Shown here in pieces: positions 45,031 through 56,422 of a stretch of 64,000 nt of DNA. Position 1 is the stretch's first letter. Every line of letters starts with the position of its first letter. The translations under genes were made by a program, and so were the position numbers. The stretch covers positions 16,372,519 through 16,436,518 of the forward strand of contig NC_133287.1 in assembly GCF_005239225.2 (NCBI RefSeq), read 5' to 3'. The notes beneath the pieces are model-generated. The model saw only the letters and a program-made list of their open reading frames with translations, made no database searches and was not told where the DNA came from. This DNA is from Populus alba (Eukaryota; Streptophyta; Magnoliopsida; Malpighiales; Salicaceae).

Positions 45031-45219
45031 TGTAACACGCGGCAAAGCGTAAAAGACCAAGGCTAATAACTTTCTATAAAAATATAACAAAATGGTTTTA
45101 CAATAAAAAAAATTTATTGAGCCCATGACCCATATAGCAACCAAACCTTTATGAACTAGCTCTCTTAGTTTGTTTTTACTTACATTTGAGAACGTGGTGC
45201 AAATCATGTTTTACAAAAA

Positions 45220-45362
45220 TTCAATTTTTTTGTATGTTTTGGATTGTTTTGATGCGTTGATCTCAAAAAATAATTTTAAAAAAAGCAAAAAAAAACATCA
45301 TCTTGATGTATTTCTGCACGAAAAACACTTTGAAAAGCAATCGCAATCACACTCCCAAATAG
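45220..45362 (+). repeat. copy of dispersed MITE-like family M1
   Basis: GGATTGTTTTGATGCGTTGA, TCAAAAAATAATTTTAAAAA and the terminal block AACACTTTGAAAAGCAAT, then CACACTCCCAAATAG. Confidence 0.7.
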
Positions 45363-45867
45363 GCAAATCACTGATATATTATGAAACATTTAGATATTCA
45401 TTACTTGAGAAGTATTTATTAATTAATAAAAAAATAAAAAGATATATACATATTCAAGACACACACACATTAAATATTAAATATTTAAATTATAAATGTT
45501 ATGTATACTGGTGTATTAATAAAAACCTTAGGTAGGTTCTATTCGTTATTCATCGAGTTTGAGTTAAAATATTGTATTTGCTTTCAACTATACAAGTAGG
45601 ATAATTTAAACCTCTTACATTATATCATTATAAACAAGAAACTGTAGTCAGTGTACCTAGTTACTAGAATAAATACCCTTATAATCCTAAATTTATCGAG
45701 AAAGAAGAAACCTAGTGATAATACAAGAAGTAAAAAAATAAAATAAAACAAGAAGCTTGATTGGGCCAAGGCCCAATCAAGTCCCACAGGACTTGGTTGG
45801 GTCATGGCCCAACCAAGTCCAACACATTCAATTGGGTTGTTGCTTGATTGAGCTCTATCTCCTGCAT
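45363..45867. other. intergenic DNA with a short imperfect direct repeat
   Basis: No gene is seen. CTTGATTGGGCCAAGGCCCA and CTTGGTTGGGTCATGGCCCA lie next to each other at 45757-45815. Confidence 0.5.
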
Positions 45868-46095
45868 TTCTAAGGGTGTGTTTGGCACTGTGTTTTCAAA
45901 AGTGTTTTTAAAAAAATTTTAAAATTTTTTTCTTTTGCTTTGAATTAGTATGTTTTTTATGTTTTTTTTAAATTATTTTGATGTGCTGATCTCAAAAATA
46001 ATTTTTTAAAAATAAAAAATATATTATTGACATACTTTTCTGAGTGAAAAACACTTTGAAAAGCAACCGCAACTACACTCTCAAACATGTTAGTA
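45868..46095 (+). mobile_element. MITE-like family M1, best-preserved copy
   Basis: The left end is GGGTGTGTTTGGCACTGTG, followed by TTTTCAAAAGTG. The right end is CACTTTGAAAAGCAACC, then ACTACACTCTCAAACAT. These form imperfect terminal inverted repeats. The core is ATTATTTTGATGTGCTGATC, followed by TCAAAAATAATTTTTTAAAA. No coding capacity. At least nine other copies occur in the window in both orientations. Confidence 0.75.
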
Positions 46096-47396
46096 TAATT
46101 TCATTTACTATTCATTGGTAATGTTTATTGTTATAATCTAATTTTTGAATTTTTGAATAATAATAATAATAAATAAATAAATAACAAAAAAATGAATGAA
46201 AAAAATAATAATTTGAGAATTGGATTAAGACACCACATATTAAAAGTTTGAAGAGTAATAAGGATGTAATTATAAATTTAGGAGTTGATTTGGTAAAAAA
46301 TTAAAAGAATTGATAAGTTTGGGACTTAATTAAACTTTGATTTAATTAATTAATGCAATCAAGGGCTTAATTGTAGAAATACCAAAGCTTGGGGTTAATT
46401 TTGGTCAAAATTACAAGAAATTAAAGTTCAAGAACCAAATTGAATAAGCAGTGATACTATAGGAGAGTTAATTGATTTTTACAAGGATAATTTTGAAGAA
46501 TTAAAAGTTGAAGAGTCAATTAAGAACTGAATTGATTAAATTAGAAACTAATAACTGTTTTGTAAATGGTGCCAATATCTAGGGGTTCTATTGCAATTTG
46601 ATCCAGGGCTAAAATTAAAAGAAAGGAGATTTTCCTTGATTAGGGACCCAATTGTTAAATGTTAGACGTTCAGGGGCCAAATTGAAAATGTCCATTTCCG
46701 TTGAAAACGGGGCCGTTTTGAATAACTGTTCATCATCTCTGTCTTTCATCCCGGAGAAAACCGATTCAGCAGGAAAACCGCAAGAAAACTGTAGCAAATC
46801 ATGGTCACGTCTTTAGCCAGTATTTCTCCTCCACGATGTGCCACCAACAATCCAGTAATGGGCACCAAGCGCGACTGAACCGTGATCGTCTCCACGATCA
46901 CCACATGCAAGGGCATTCTCTTCCCCTATAAAGACCACAACCATTGGAAACAGAAAAGGGGAAAAAGACAGGGACGAGGAGAGAATACCATTTGATGAAC
47001 AAAAACAAGAACAGAAGGACCAGGAACAACACAGGACGCACAGGTCAGAGCGAAGACGAAAAGGAAAGAAGAGGGGAGAACAGGGGGGAAACGAACGAAA
47101 TAACAGGAACAACACAGGGGGAAGACTAGAAGAAAAGGAGAAACCACAGAGAGAAGGAGAAAAACACAGAAGATAGACAGAAACAGAGAGCACCAGAAAG
47201 AAAGAGAGAGACATGGAAAATAAGATAAAAGCAGAAAAAGAAACCAACAGAAAAAAGAAAAGCAGAGAAAAAGAACGAAAAAAACGAGAAAAGGAAGAAG
47301 AAGCATTGGTCAGGCACGATAATTTCAGTCTTCATCAGCGACTACACTGGAGACAGAGCATCTCAAGTGAAGCTCTCAGCATTGTTCAGAAGGACG

Positions 47397-47836
47397 TGTT
47401 AGGATATTGCCATTTATTGGCAATACCCCACCACCAAGCAAGTGGCCACCACCACCAAGCAAGTGGTAGCTCCATTAGTGCCACTAATGATGGCATGTTG
47501 GCCCCTCCATGATGGTCATTCATTGCCTATAAAAGAGGCATGCAAAGAGAGCCAAATTGTGAGAGAAGAGAGAACGTGAGAATTGTAGAGAGTGGAAGAG
47601 AAAGAAAAGAGAAAGTGCTGCTCCCTGCAGCTGCAAGGGCAGCAGAGATGTGAGTTGAGTGGATGATCCTCCTCCATGTATTTATTGTATCCTTTCTCTA
47701 ATCTCTAATAAATGGACTCTCTCCCGTGGATGTAGGCGGTTTTGCCGAACCACGTAAAATATTGTGTCTCAGTGTGCTAACTCCTCCTATGAGCAATTAT
47801 CAGTTCATCATCGGTCACTGGATTCCGCGCCCAACA
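47397..47836 (+). repeat. 5' LTR of the non-autonomous element (440 bp)
   Basis: Differs from the right LTR mainly by an extra 21 bp (a duplicated CCACCAAGCAAGTGG unit) and by lacking 14 bp near 47618. Few substitutions are seen. The CCTATAAAAGAGG promoter motif lies at 47526-47538. Confidence 0.92.
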
Positions 47837-47838
47837 AT

Positions 47839-47850
47839 TGGTATCAGAGC
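47839..47850 (+). other. primer binding site for initiator tRNA-Met
   Basis: TGGTATCAGAGC, two bases after the 5' LTR. Confidence 0.93.
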
Positions 47851-48106
47851 ATATGGTTTAAGTGGTGTTTAATTTTTGCTCAAAAATGAAAGTTGTCAAA
47901 CTTGTGTTTTGACCATACCACTGTGTAGAGGAGGACGAGACGAAGCCACTGGTGAAAACCGCGTCGAAATAGGACGCCAGAAATGGCCACACGCGTCGTC
48001 ACGCGCCTACGAAGAGACTGGCCACGCGCGCAGACGCGCGCCACGCGTCACACGCGTCTTCTTCGCCCGGATGGGCTGACCCGACCCGAATACCAGACGA
48101 CCCGAC

Positions 48107-48216
48107 CCACGTGGCTGACCCGGATAAGGATGACGTCATCCTGACTTAATTGTGACGTCATCATGCACAGTAAACATGGCCAAATATGACATCAGCATGA
48201 TGTAATAATGACGTCA
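48107..48216. promoter_or_regulatory. cluster of bZIP-type palindromes inside the non-autonomous element
   Basis: One G-box CCACGTGG (48107-48114) and three perfect TGACGTCA palindromes (48131-48138, 48153-48160, 48209-48216) lie within 110 bp. TGACGTCA is the binding site of TGA and other bZIP factors. The region sits just downstream of the 5' LTR in the untranslated leader. Whether it acts as an enhancer is inference. Confidence 0.6.
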
Positions 48217-48297
48217 TCAAACACACAGTCAGCATGTCATGTCAGCGACAGTAAGCAGACACGCCAGCACAGTGGGACCCACATGCCATGTCATCAG

Positions 48298-48370
48298 CCG
48301 CGGAGCCGAGCCAAGCCGGTGGAGCCGAGCCGAGCTAAAGGAGAGCCGAGCCGAGCCTCGAGCCGGGCGA
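48298..48370. repeat. GAGCCGAGCC-type minisatellite
   Basis: Repeated GAGCCGAGCC units with interruptions, GC-rich, inside the non-autonomous element. Confidence 0.75.
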
Positions 48371-49817
48371 AAGGATTCTGTGCAGCAGAGTCTACGTCCA
48401 ACCGGATCTGAGAGTGAATCTGAGCCGTTGATCAGGCCAGAAATGTTTTGATCAAATCTTAGTCGTCTGAAGTGCGATTTGGACGATTCAAGACATGTTT
48501 CCAGCTAATTTGATCATTCCGGATGCAATGGTACGGTCTGATCGTTAAGATTCGAGACCAAAAATGGCAGTGGTGAATTATTGAAGAGAGATTGTCCGAT
48601 CAGGAGGCATCTGAGGGTCATGATGGTGGTCGATGAAGATGAAGAAGAAGAAGGTACACATGTTTACCCAATTACATGTGCTGAACTGTTAAATGGGGAG
48701 ATTTAATGTCTTGATGGAAGGCAAAATTGGGACACTCAGGACACCCAAGATGTGGACGATTTGAGGTGTAGAGTGAAAACTGATCTTGACGAATCTAAGC
48801 ACTAATAGTCTCGCTAGATGTTGAGAAATCATGTATTAAACCTGTATATTCCATATCACTTGTAAGGAAAGCCGCAACAAAGCTAGCAAATGGTTGTATA
48901 TACGAAGAGACAGTATGATGGATAGATATGGCCTAAGAAGTTCTGTCTAGGAGATTGGGTTTTAAGCGGGACCGTTGTGACCCCTCCAATCTTTCCTGGG
49001 AACTTGCTTAGTGGAAGGATTATCCATACGGTACTATTTTCGTATATGTGACAGTTTGTTATGAAACTGTTGAAGACTAGCAAGATGACGGCACAAAGGA
49101 ACAGTTGGGTTCCATATGATCAAGGATCTGATGGAGTGGTGATTTCTCCAAAGAAGTTAGATTCGGTGACTGTGATTTCTCGAGGGGAGAATTGATGAAG
49201 ACCCTGATAATGGAAGAGAAATACAGCAAGGGGATGAAGATTGGCACCCTATTTTGACTTGGACAGGTGTTGTGACAGGATGAGCTGCTGTGAAACATAA
49301 GCAAGGAATAGGGAGAAATCTGGAGAACAGATATTGCACGAGGGCACACGGAGATTGTGCAGGAGTACCCGAAGGATCCTAACGAGGTACTGTAATGAGA
49401 CAACAGGTGCAAGGAGAAGAAGAGTTCCCAGATGAAGCTCAGAGCAGAGACTGTTAAAGTTTGTACAACAGGAAGTCTTTTATGCTCTTGATGAAGACAA
49501 CAGGCAAAGACCTTTCCAATGCATGCAAGGATGGAAAGAGAGCTGTTGCAGAGGCACCTAATTGAGGGGGTGCAAACGCCTGTGATAAAAGGCGACCGCC
49601 TATGATGAAAGGCGTAGACACCAAAGAGAGTGGTGTAGGTGGAGCTATCAAGCAGAAAGGCGTAGAAGCTCCAAACATAGAAATCGAGGTGGAGGATTGC
49701 GAGGAGTATACCGCAACTTTCTCTTTCTATGTAGTTAGTGGCAGTAATCTCTCCCAAGTCCACATGGTGGTAAAGAATCTTGAAGCCACTGGAGTCATCC
49801 CGATAAAGGAGGATGAG

Positions 49818-49955
49818 ACCGCCGCATGACGACGAGCGGAGACACCTAATGGAAGGTGTGGGGGCCATGATATGAGCCCAGATTTCAAACCGCCGCATGA
49901 CGACGAGCGGAGACACCCGAAGAGAAGGTGTGTGGGCCATGATATGAGCCCAGTT
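49818..49955. repeat. tandem duplication of 71 bp
   Basis: ACCGCCGCATGACGACGAGC begins at 49818 and 49889. Each copy ends GGCCATGATATGAGCCCAG. Confidence 0.9.
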
Positions 49956-50802
49956 TAGAACGCCCCAGAGCCAATGTGATGGCTAGATATAAGTGGACAG
50001 ATGGATAGCCAATGAAGTGGCTATGATGAGTATGAAGACAAATGCAGGATTGACTTTCATGGATATTGCCCCCATGCTAAAGATCAATGAGCTAGAAGAC
50101 ATTTGCCTTGGACAATAAGTGTGTGACTTGTGGAGCATTAAGACGCGACTGCTATGAAGGAGCAGAGGGCATGCGCAGGTTCCGGGAACGAGTTGACTCT
50201 TGTCAAGGTGGTGAGCTCGGTAATGGCATTGTAATACTCAGAGTATGGAGATAGATATGGATCAACCTTTATTGGGCTGCCCCCATGGTTAAAGGTGGAG
50301 AGCTACCTGGACTCTTACGACTAAGAGCGAGAGACTCATGGAGAAGTAAGGCGTGGTTCCTATGGTGGAACAGAGAGCAGGCGCAACTCCTGGATGAGTA
50401 GACTCTTGGAAGAGTGGTGGGCTTGTGATCATATTGAGATACTTAAATAATAACTGTCGCACTTGGAATATCCGTTTGAGGGGGTGTTGTAAGCCTTGGT
50501 GTGAGGCTTGGTGAATCATTCCGGACCGAGCATGATTGATACGCTCGAAGGGGAATGTTGTGTTCCCAGAGACAAGCGTTAACACTCTTCAGATGTTATG
50601 TGTGAGACCATCTGGTTGAAGTGATCCTTTGGTGTAAGCAAGGGTGTGCTTTGGTGACTCTGGTGATTGAAAGGTTTGGCGAGTACCTGTAAACTTGGCC
50701 ACAGACGCTCTCGGAATGGTAAGCTTGGAAAAGCTGCAAGATGCAAACTTGTGCTGAAGAAGCAAGAGGACAATTGCCCAGATAAATGGCAAAGGGGGTG
50801 AT

Positions 50803-51235
50803 TGTTAGGATATTGCCATTTATTGGCAATACCCCACCACCAAGCAAGTGGTAGCTCCATTAGTGCCACTAATGATGACATGTTGGCCCCTCCATGATGG
50901 CCATTCATTGCCTATAAAAGAGGCATGCAAAGAGAGCCAAATTGTGAGAGAAGAGAGAACGTGAGAATTGTAGAGAGTGGAAGAGAAAGAAAAGAGAAAG
51001 GGCTGCTGCCATGGGCAGCAGCCCTGCAGCTGCAAGGGCAGCAGAGATGTGAGTTGAGTGGATGATCCTCCTCCATGTATTTATTGTATCCTTTCTCTAA
51101 TCTCTAATAAATGGACTCTCTCCCGTGGATGTAGGCGGTTTTGCCGAACCACGTAAAATATTGTGTCTCAGTGTGCTAACTCCTCCTATGAGCAATTATC
51201 AGTTCATCACCGGTCACCGGATTCCGCGCCCAACA
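50803..51235 (+). repeat. 3' LTR of the non-autonomous element (433 bp)
   Basis: Same ends as the left LTR, with CCTATAAAAG at 50911-50920. Contains GCTGCTGCCATGGGCAGCAG, an extra hairpin-like segment not in the left LTR. Confidence 0.92.
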
Positions 51236-51448
51236 GGACGAAGAGACCCAGACAAGCAATAACAGAGGAGAAGGCTTTTGCATTCATCATAGAAGTGTCA
51301 TCAGATCAGCCAGAAACGGTCACTCTCACTTCGTCTTCGTCTCCTTCAGCTACGAGTTAAGTCTCTGCTCCTCTTCCTTTGCAATATAATTCACTTGGTA
51401 CTGTTGAGGTGAATTATAATTAAATCGTTCTTGTAGCAAGATTGCGTG

Positions 51449-51585
51449 AACATTTCACGCACGCTTGCAGCCATCTGGTTCTAGCTTGTGCTTGTCATCA
51501 AGCTGATGAGCTGGTGAACATCTCAAGCAGGCTTGCAGCCATCCGGTTCTAGCTTGTGCTAATGATCAAGCTGGATGAGCTGGAT
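51449..51585. repeat. tandem duplication of about 69 bp in LTR family L1 copy 1
   Basis: CTTGCAGCCATCTGGTTCTA and CTTGCAGCCATCCGGTTCTA are followed by GCTTGTGCT and ATCAAGCTG in both units. Confidence 0.8.
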
Positions 51586-52064
51586 CCAACTGCATCCAAC
51601 TCAGCTTGTAGGCTAGACCTAGCTCAAATTTTATATATAATTCTTTGATTTTAATTCTTATTTATTTATTTATTAACGTCAAAGTCATGAATAATATATC
51701 TTTTTTTTTGCTATGTAATACTTACTAATACTAGAGTTGAAAGTATCTGTAATTGAATATTCATTAACGCTAGAGTTAGGAATATTATAAACATACCATT
51801 ATAACATAAACCGATAAAATCTTAACAATTTAAGACAGAACCAACAATATAGCTCACCTTGGGTAGGACACTTAAAGGGTGACAATATCTTTCCTTTTGC
51901 ATAACCTATCTCATACCATAGAATCTCTGTTGATCAAGGTTTTTAGTAACCATAATATTAGGTGAGAACTCAAACAAGACCTTTCCCATCTAAGAACAAG
52001 ATGCTAGAAATCTATTTTGCTCGCATCAAAATTTTTAAAGGTCGTCGTTATATTAGGTACGAAA

Positions 52065-52540
52065 CTTACCATGCAAAACTCGTTCAGAATGAGTCTTGAG
52101 TCCCTAAACTTGGTCAAATCGAGCTCTACCCCATCCCCCCCCTCTCTCTCTCTTGTTATCCTACATTTCTCTCTCATCCTTTAGCTCAATATAGTCTCGT
52201 TTACTATGCAAAGCTCATTTAGAACGAGTCATAAGTCTCCATACTTGATCAAACAAATCTCCATCCCTTCCTCTCTCTCTTCTACATTTCTCTCTCATCC
52301 TTTAACTTAGTAAAGTGTTGTTTACTATTCATGAATAATATTTACTATATATGAATAATGTTTACTATGCAAAGCTTGTTCAGATTGAGTCCCGAGCCCC
52401 TATACTCGGTTCGACCAAGCTTCAACCCCTCCTTTCTCTCTTAGTCCTCCCCTTATCTTCGCTTAGTTTGGCCTGACCGGGCTACCTTGTCTCACCTTAT
52501 TTTACTATTCATGAATAATATTATTTACATCATACTATTC
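52065..52540. repeat. three degenerate repeats (ACTATGCAAAGCT.GTTCAGA type)
   Basis: Related units begin near 52071, 52206 and 52366. Each has a GCAAA(A/G)CT..TT(C/T)AGA start, a GAGTC..GAGTC middle and a CT-rich tail. No coding capacity. Confidence 0.6.
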
Positions 52541-54919
52541 AAGAATAATATTTTTTCTTAGAAATTTTCTAAAATATTTTTAAAAGCTATATATTCTCTC
52601 ATTTTTGAGAGAGAGAGAGAGAGAGGGGGGGATTATTCATCCAAGAACACTATACTTACCATCTCTTAATTGCATAAAGAACATTCAACAAGATAAAGAA
52701 CACAGATCTCTTCTCTACATAAAAACATCATTTTCATCTTCTTCAATTGTACCCACTTGTTTCTTGGTAAAAAAACTTAAATATTGACTTAAACATCAGA
52801 GTGTCTCTTATTCCACGAGTGATTTGTTTTACAAGTATAACTCGTGTTCAGATCTCATCAGACAGGGAAAGTCAATGTTTTTTAGCGAAGTTTTTTCATG
52901 ACTTCATCACTAATACCCCAAAAACAAAATACTCAACTAGAGTAGAAAATAGAAATATTGGGATTAAGGTTTTACTAAGTAGTTGGATTTTTTTACACCA
53001 ATATAGATGACCACAACTTATCTCTATAATCCTTGGACTGCTTAGGCATGGTCATGGTCCTCCTGTTTGTATACAATATAAAAAGAAACTAGCATATGAG
53101 AATTTGTGATATTAAAATGAAATTGGTTCCTTGAACATGAGTTGAATTTGTTAGGTTGAAAAGCCATTAAGTTTTTATTCTGAAAATACTAATATATTGG
53201 ATATCATTTCCATTTAAATAGAAAGGAAATTAGAGACGACCATGATACCATGTCAAAAACAAAGGTTTTTGTAATGAATATCTCTAATAATTTTTATTGA
53301 TATATTATAAGTGAACACGTATATATTAATAAAAACCCTTATGATTTACAGGGATTTACATAAAATCCCCTAAATTTTTAGGAGATTTATAATAACTAGA
53401 AAATATTCTTTGATATATTATTAAGATGTATTATCAATATTAGTAGATTGGTTGGTTTGTTTATAAATGTGTTGGGATGAGCACATTTTTGGTAATAAGG
53501 TCACTTTCCACCATATTATGAAACGAGCATAAAAAAAGTTTTAAAATGATTCTCTCCTTTTTTATAATGTATTACTTGATCTACTGAATTTATTCTTAAT
53601 ATTTTTCCCAACAACAGTGTTAGAGTTTAAGCTAAAAAGATATAATTGCATAGGCTTAGGTTCAGGCTTTTACACCTATATAAGTTCAAATACAAATAAA
53701 TCCACCTAGCTAACAAAATAATCCCAACCAAGATGTAAACTATATTTTTGTCTCTATTGCAAAAAAAAGATGGAAACTGGGCAAATAAATGTTATACAAA
53801 TAAATGCTCCACCAAGAGGTAAACTATACAAATAAATGCTCCAAGATAAATGCAAATAACATGAATTAACCCGCAAAACCATAAAGATGTTTCAATACAA
53901 GTGCAATATTTCACCTAGATATGATGTGACAACATAGGTGAGAAACTGGGCATTATGTCTTCTTCACGTATCTTTGGAGCAAACAATGTCATCTTTATAT
54001 TTAATGATGCTTTGAATAAATGTCTCATCTTTATTTTATGTATTTTTTTAAGGAAAATATAAAATCCCAAACTTTGAACATGACATATTTGCAACTATAT
54101 ATTTGAAGTAAACCCACTATGTATAGTATTTAAGTTAAGAATAAGAATATATCTACAATTAAGTTAATATCATAATTAATTTTATGAGACGAAAAGCTTT
54201 TGAATTAGAATTCTTACTTTGCCCAAATCCTCGTGGTGATATTTTTTTTTCTAAAGATGAAAAAAGATTTGGTTCAATGAATTAATACATTATAAAGGAT
54301 TTCTTCCTTCTGCCATCTTTAACCTCCACATTTTGAGTCCTTCTCTCTAATCTATTTGTCGAAAGAGAAACAAACAATTATTAGTGTTTGATTTATGTTC
54401 TTAAAAATGTGCTACGATCATGTAGAAAGATAGGAAGATAGTGAGTAAGGGAGATAAGAAAGTGCTAATGGTGGTTGATTTTTATTTGGTTCTTGAGAGA
54501 AGTCTATGAGAAAGTGAGAGAAAAAAGCCATACCTTTTTTTGAAAAAGCACGGTAGAGAGCAAAAGGTGTATGGGCTTCGATATGTTTTTATCATATAAC
54601 AAAATAAAATATTCTGATTTTTGAAGGAGTGAGGAAACGACAGAGAAAGAGACCCCTACGTAGATATGTCCTTAATTTGCTTATACTGGGTAATATAGTT
54701 ATTTTATAAATAATAATTTATGTGCAGATAATTGAACAAGCTTGTTATATATTTTTTTTAATGAAACAAAAAAGTTATATTCTAAAAAAATCATATTAAC
54801 AGAAACAATAAAACATTGTAGCCTCAACATTATAAGGAATATTGTGCACATAAACTCATAGAACTGTTCATTACGACAGTTAACTTATGGTTTTGTCATT
54901 TGAAGAAAGAGTGGGGATC
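52541..54919. other. AT-rich intergenic DNA
   Basis: No gene or clear element is seen. It includes a GA run at 52606-52627. Confidence 0.5.
52606..52627. repeat. (GA)n microsatellite
   Basis: About nine GA units followed by a G run. Confidence 0.9.
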
Positions 54920-55182
54920 CTTGGTGTCATAACCTAATTTTTGACCATTTTATTTTAATTATTATTATTATTTTATTTACTAAAAAGGAAAAAATGATGA
55001 AAAAAATAATTTTGGAAAAACAAATAAAATGAAATAAATGAAGAATGAATTAAAATTTGGGTTAAGGGCAATATGATTGGAAGTTTTGGGGTTTAATTAA
55101 ACTTTGGAATTAATCTAATTAAGCTTGAAATTAATTTATTTAATCCAATTAAGAGTTTAATTGGAGAATTGATAAATTTTTA

Positions 55183-55537
55183 GACTTAATTAAGCTTGAA
55201 ATTAATTTAATTCATCCAATCAAGGATTTAATTGAAGAATTAATAAGTTTTGAGACTTAATTAAGCTTGGAATTAATTTAATTAATCCAATTAAGGGTTT
55301 AATTGGAGAATTAATAAGTTTTTAGACTTAATTAAGCTTGAAATTAATTTAATTCATCCAATCAAGGATTTAATTGAAGAATTATTAAGTTTTTAGACTT
55401 AATTAAGCTTGGAATTAATTTAATTAATCCAATCAAGGGTTTAATTGGAGAATTGATAAGTTTTAAGACTTAATTGAACTTGGATTTAATTAAATTGATG
55501 AAATCAAGGACTTAATTGAAGAAATATCAAAGTTTTG
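55183..55537. repeat. 71-bp tandem array with alternating A and B units
   Basis: GACTTAATTAAGCTTG or a close variant starts at 55183, 55254, 55325, 55396 and 55467, an exact 71-bp spacing. Units 1 and 3 share AATTCATCCAATCAAGGATT; units 2 and 4 share AATTAATCCAAT.AAGGGTTT. So the array is built from a 142-bp dimer. A weaker partial unit precedes it. Confidence 0.92.
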
Positions 55538-56422
55538 GGTTAATTGGGGTTGAAATTGCAACAGATTAGAGTCCAAGGACTATCTTGAAACAGGCGTGGG
55601 AATATAGGGGGCAATTACAGTTTAAACCAGGGGCTTAATTACAAAAGTTTCTAAACTTCACGGGTCAAAACGAAATAGCCGCCTCATATCCCAAAACGGC
55701 GTCGTTGGAAAGAACGTTGTTCATCTTCTTCTTCTTCAAACAGAGACCGTTTCCAGCAGTAATGATCAGCGACCGCAGTTATGGACATTTTAATGTTTTC
55801 GTCCCTCTGCATGCCGTACGTTACCACTGATCGGACTCTATAAAAAGAGGAACAATGAAGAAATGGGGGCGGGGGGATATACCCAAGGGAAGAAAGCACA
55901 GAACCGAGAGTATAAATCCAGAGACACGGGGACAAAAAACTAGGGGGAAAGGAACCGGAGGCTAAACCCAGACAAAAAACCAGAAACCGGGGAAAATCAG
56001 AGCAGAAATCAAAGCAGAAATACAAAACAAAAAACCAAAACACAGAAGGGAGAGATCGAAAGGACAGCGGGCCTGCTTTGCCTGTGTTCTCAAAACGCAA
56101 GTGAAGTGCAGGGAAACTACAAGCGCTGGTCAGCCTAATTATTCATCTCCAGCCACACACTCCAAACCATCAGAGGAGAAACCCGAAAAAGCCAAGGGGG
56201 AAAACGGAGAAGAAAAGGCCACGATCGGAGAAACAGAGACAGTGAGAGAGTCAAGAGAGCAGGGAGAACAGAACACAGCAAGGGGAACAGAAACAGAACA
56301 ACAGAAAAAGAAAGAGCAAGAAGTAGGAAGGAAGCTTGAAGAGAGGAGCTTCGCCCATCATCTTCATCGCCTCCAGCAACGTCTGCAGACCAGGTAAGCA
56401 CTTCTTGCATTATTTCGACTAA

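Larger units (their letters stand above)
47397..51235 (+). mobile_element. non-autonomous LTR retrotransposon (3839 bp) without gag or pol
   Basis: LTRs at 47397-47836 and 50803-51235 start TGTTAGGATATTGCC and end CGCGCCCAACA. TSD GGACG occurs at 47392-47396 and 51236-51240. The PBS TGGTATCAGAGC lies two bases inside the left LTR, and the AAAGGGGGTGA purine tract precedes the right LTR. The interior of about 2.97 kb shows no gag, RT or integrase motif in any frame, only short frames. It therefore depends on proteins from another element. The autonomous partner is not in the window. Confidence 0.92.
46139..52064 (+). mobile_element. LTR family L1, copy 1 (old), interrupted by a nested retrotransposon
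   Basis: Starts TGTTATAATCTAATTTTTGA, matching the TGTCATAACCTAATTTTTGA start at 54925. It ends near 52064 (TTTTTAAAGGTCGTCG), matching the end of the 54925-58264 solo LTR. The order of shared blocks is the same: the tract near 46300-46450, the purine-rich part near 46930-47330, the AACGCTAGAGTTAGGAATAT block near 51765 and the TAAAGGGTGACAATATCTTT block near 51870. Without the insertion the copy is about 2.1 kb. No clean TSD is visible. A CTATAAAG promoter-like motif lies near 46932. Confidence 0.75.

Noticed and set aside
45170..45535. 121-residue plus frame
   Set aside because: It covers a MITE-like copy and low-complexity AT DNA; no family resemblance.
46813..47335. Overlapping Phe/Leu/Ser-rich minus frames resembling membrane proteins
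   Set aside because: They are translations of a purine-rich tract shared by both copies of LTR family L1 and show no conserved domain.
49602..49829. 75-residue plus-strand frame in the same element (VEDCEEYTATFSFYVVSG)
   Set aside because: Too short, with no gag or pol motif. Kept only as interior of the non-autonomous element.
49077..49940. 287-residue minus-strand open frame
   Set aside because: It lies antisense inside the non-coding LTR element, matches no family I know, and has no promoter or splice context. Probably chance in GC-rich DNA.
55183..55537. Regular tandem repeats considered as a CRISPR-like array
   Set aside because: Units abut without unique spacers and the DNA is plant nuclear; it is a simple tandem array.
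56101..56397. Glu/Lys-rich plus frame
   Set aside because: Same purine-rich LTR tract in the second copy; composition explains the open frame.
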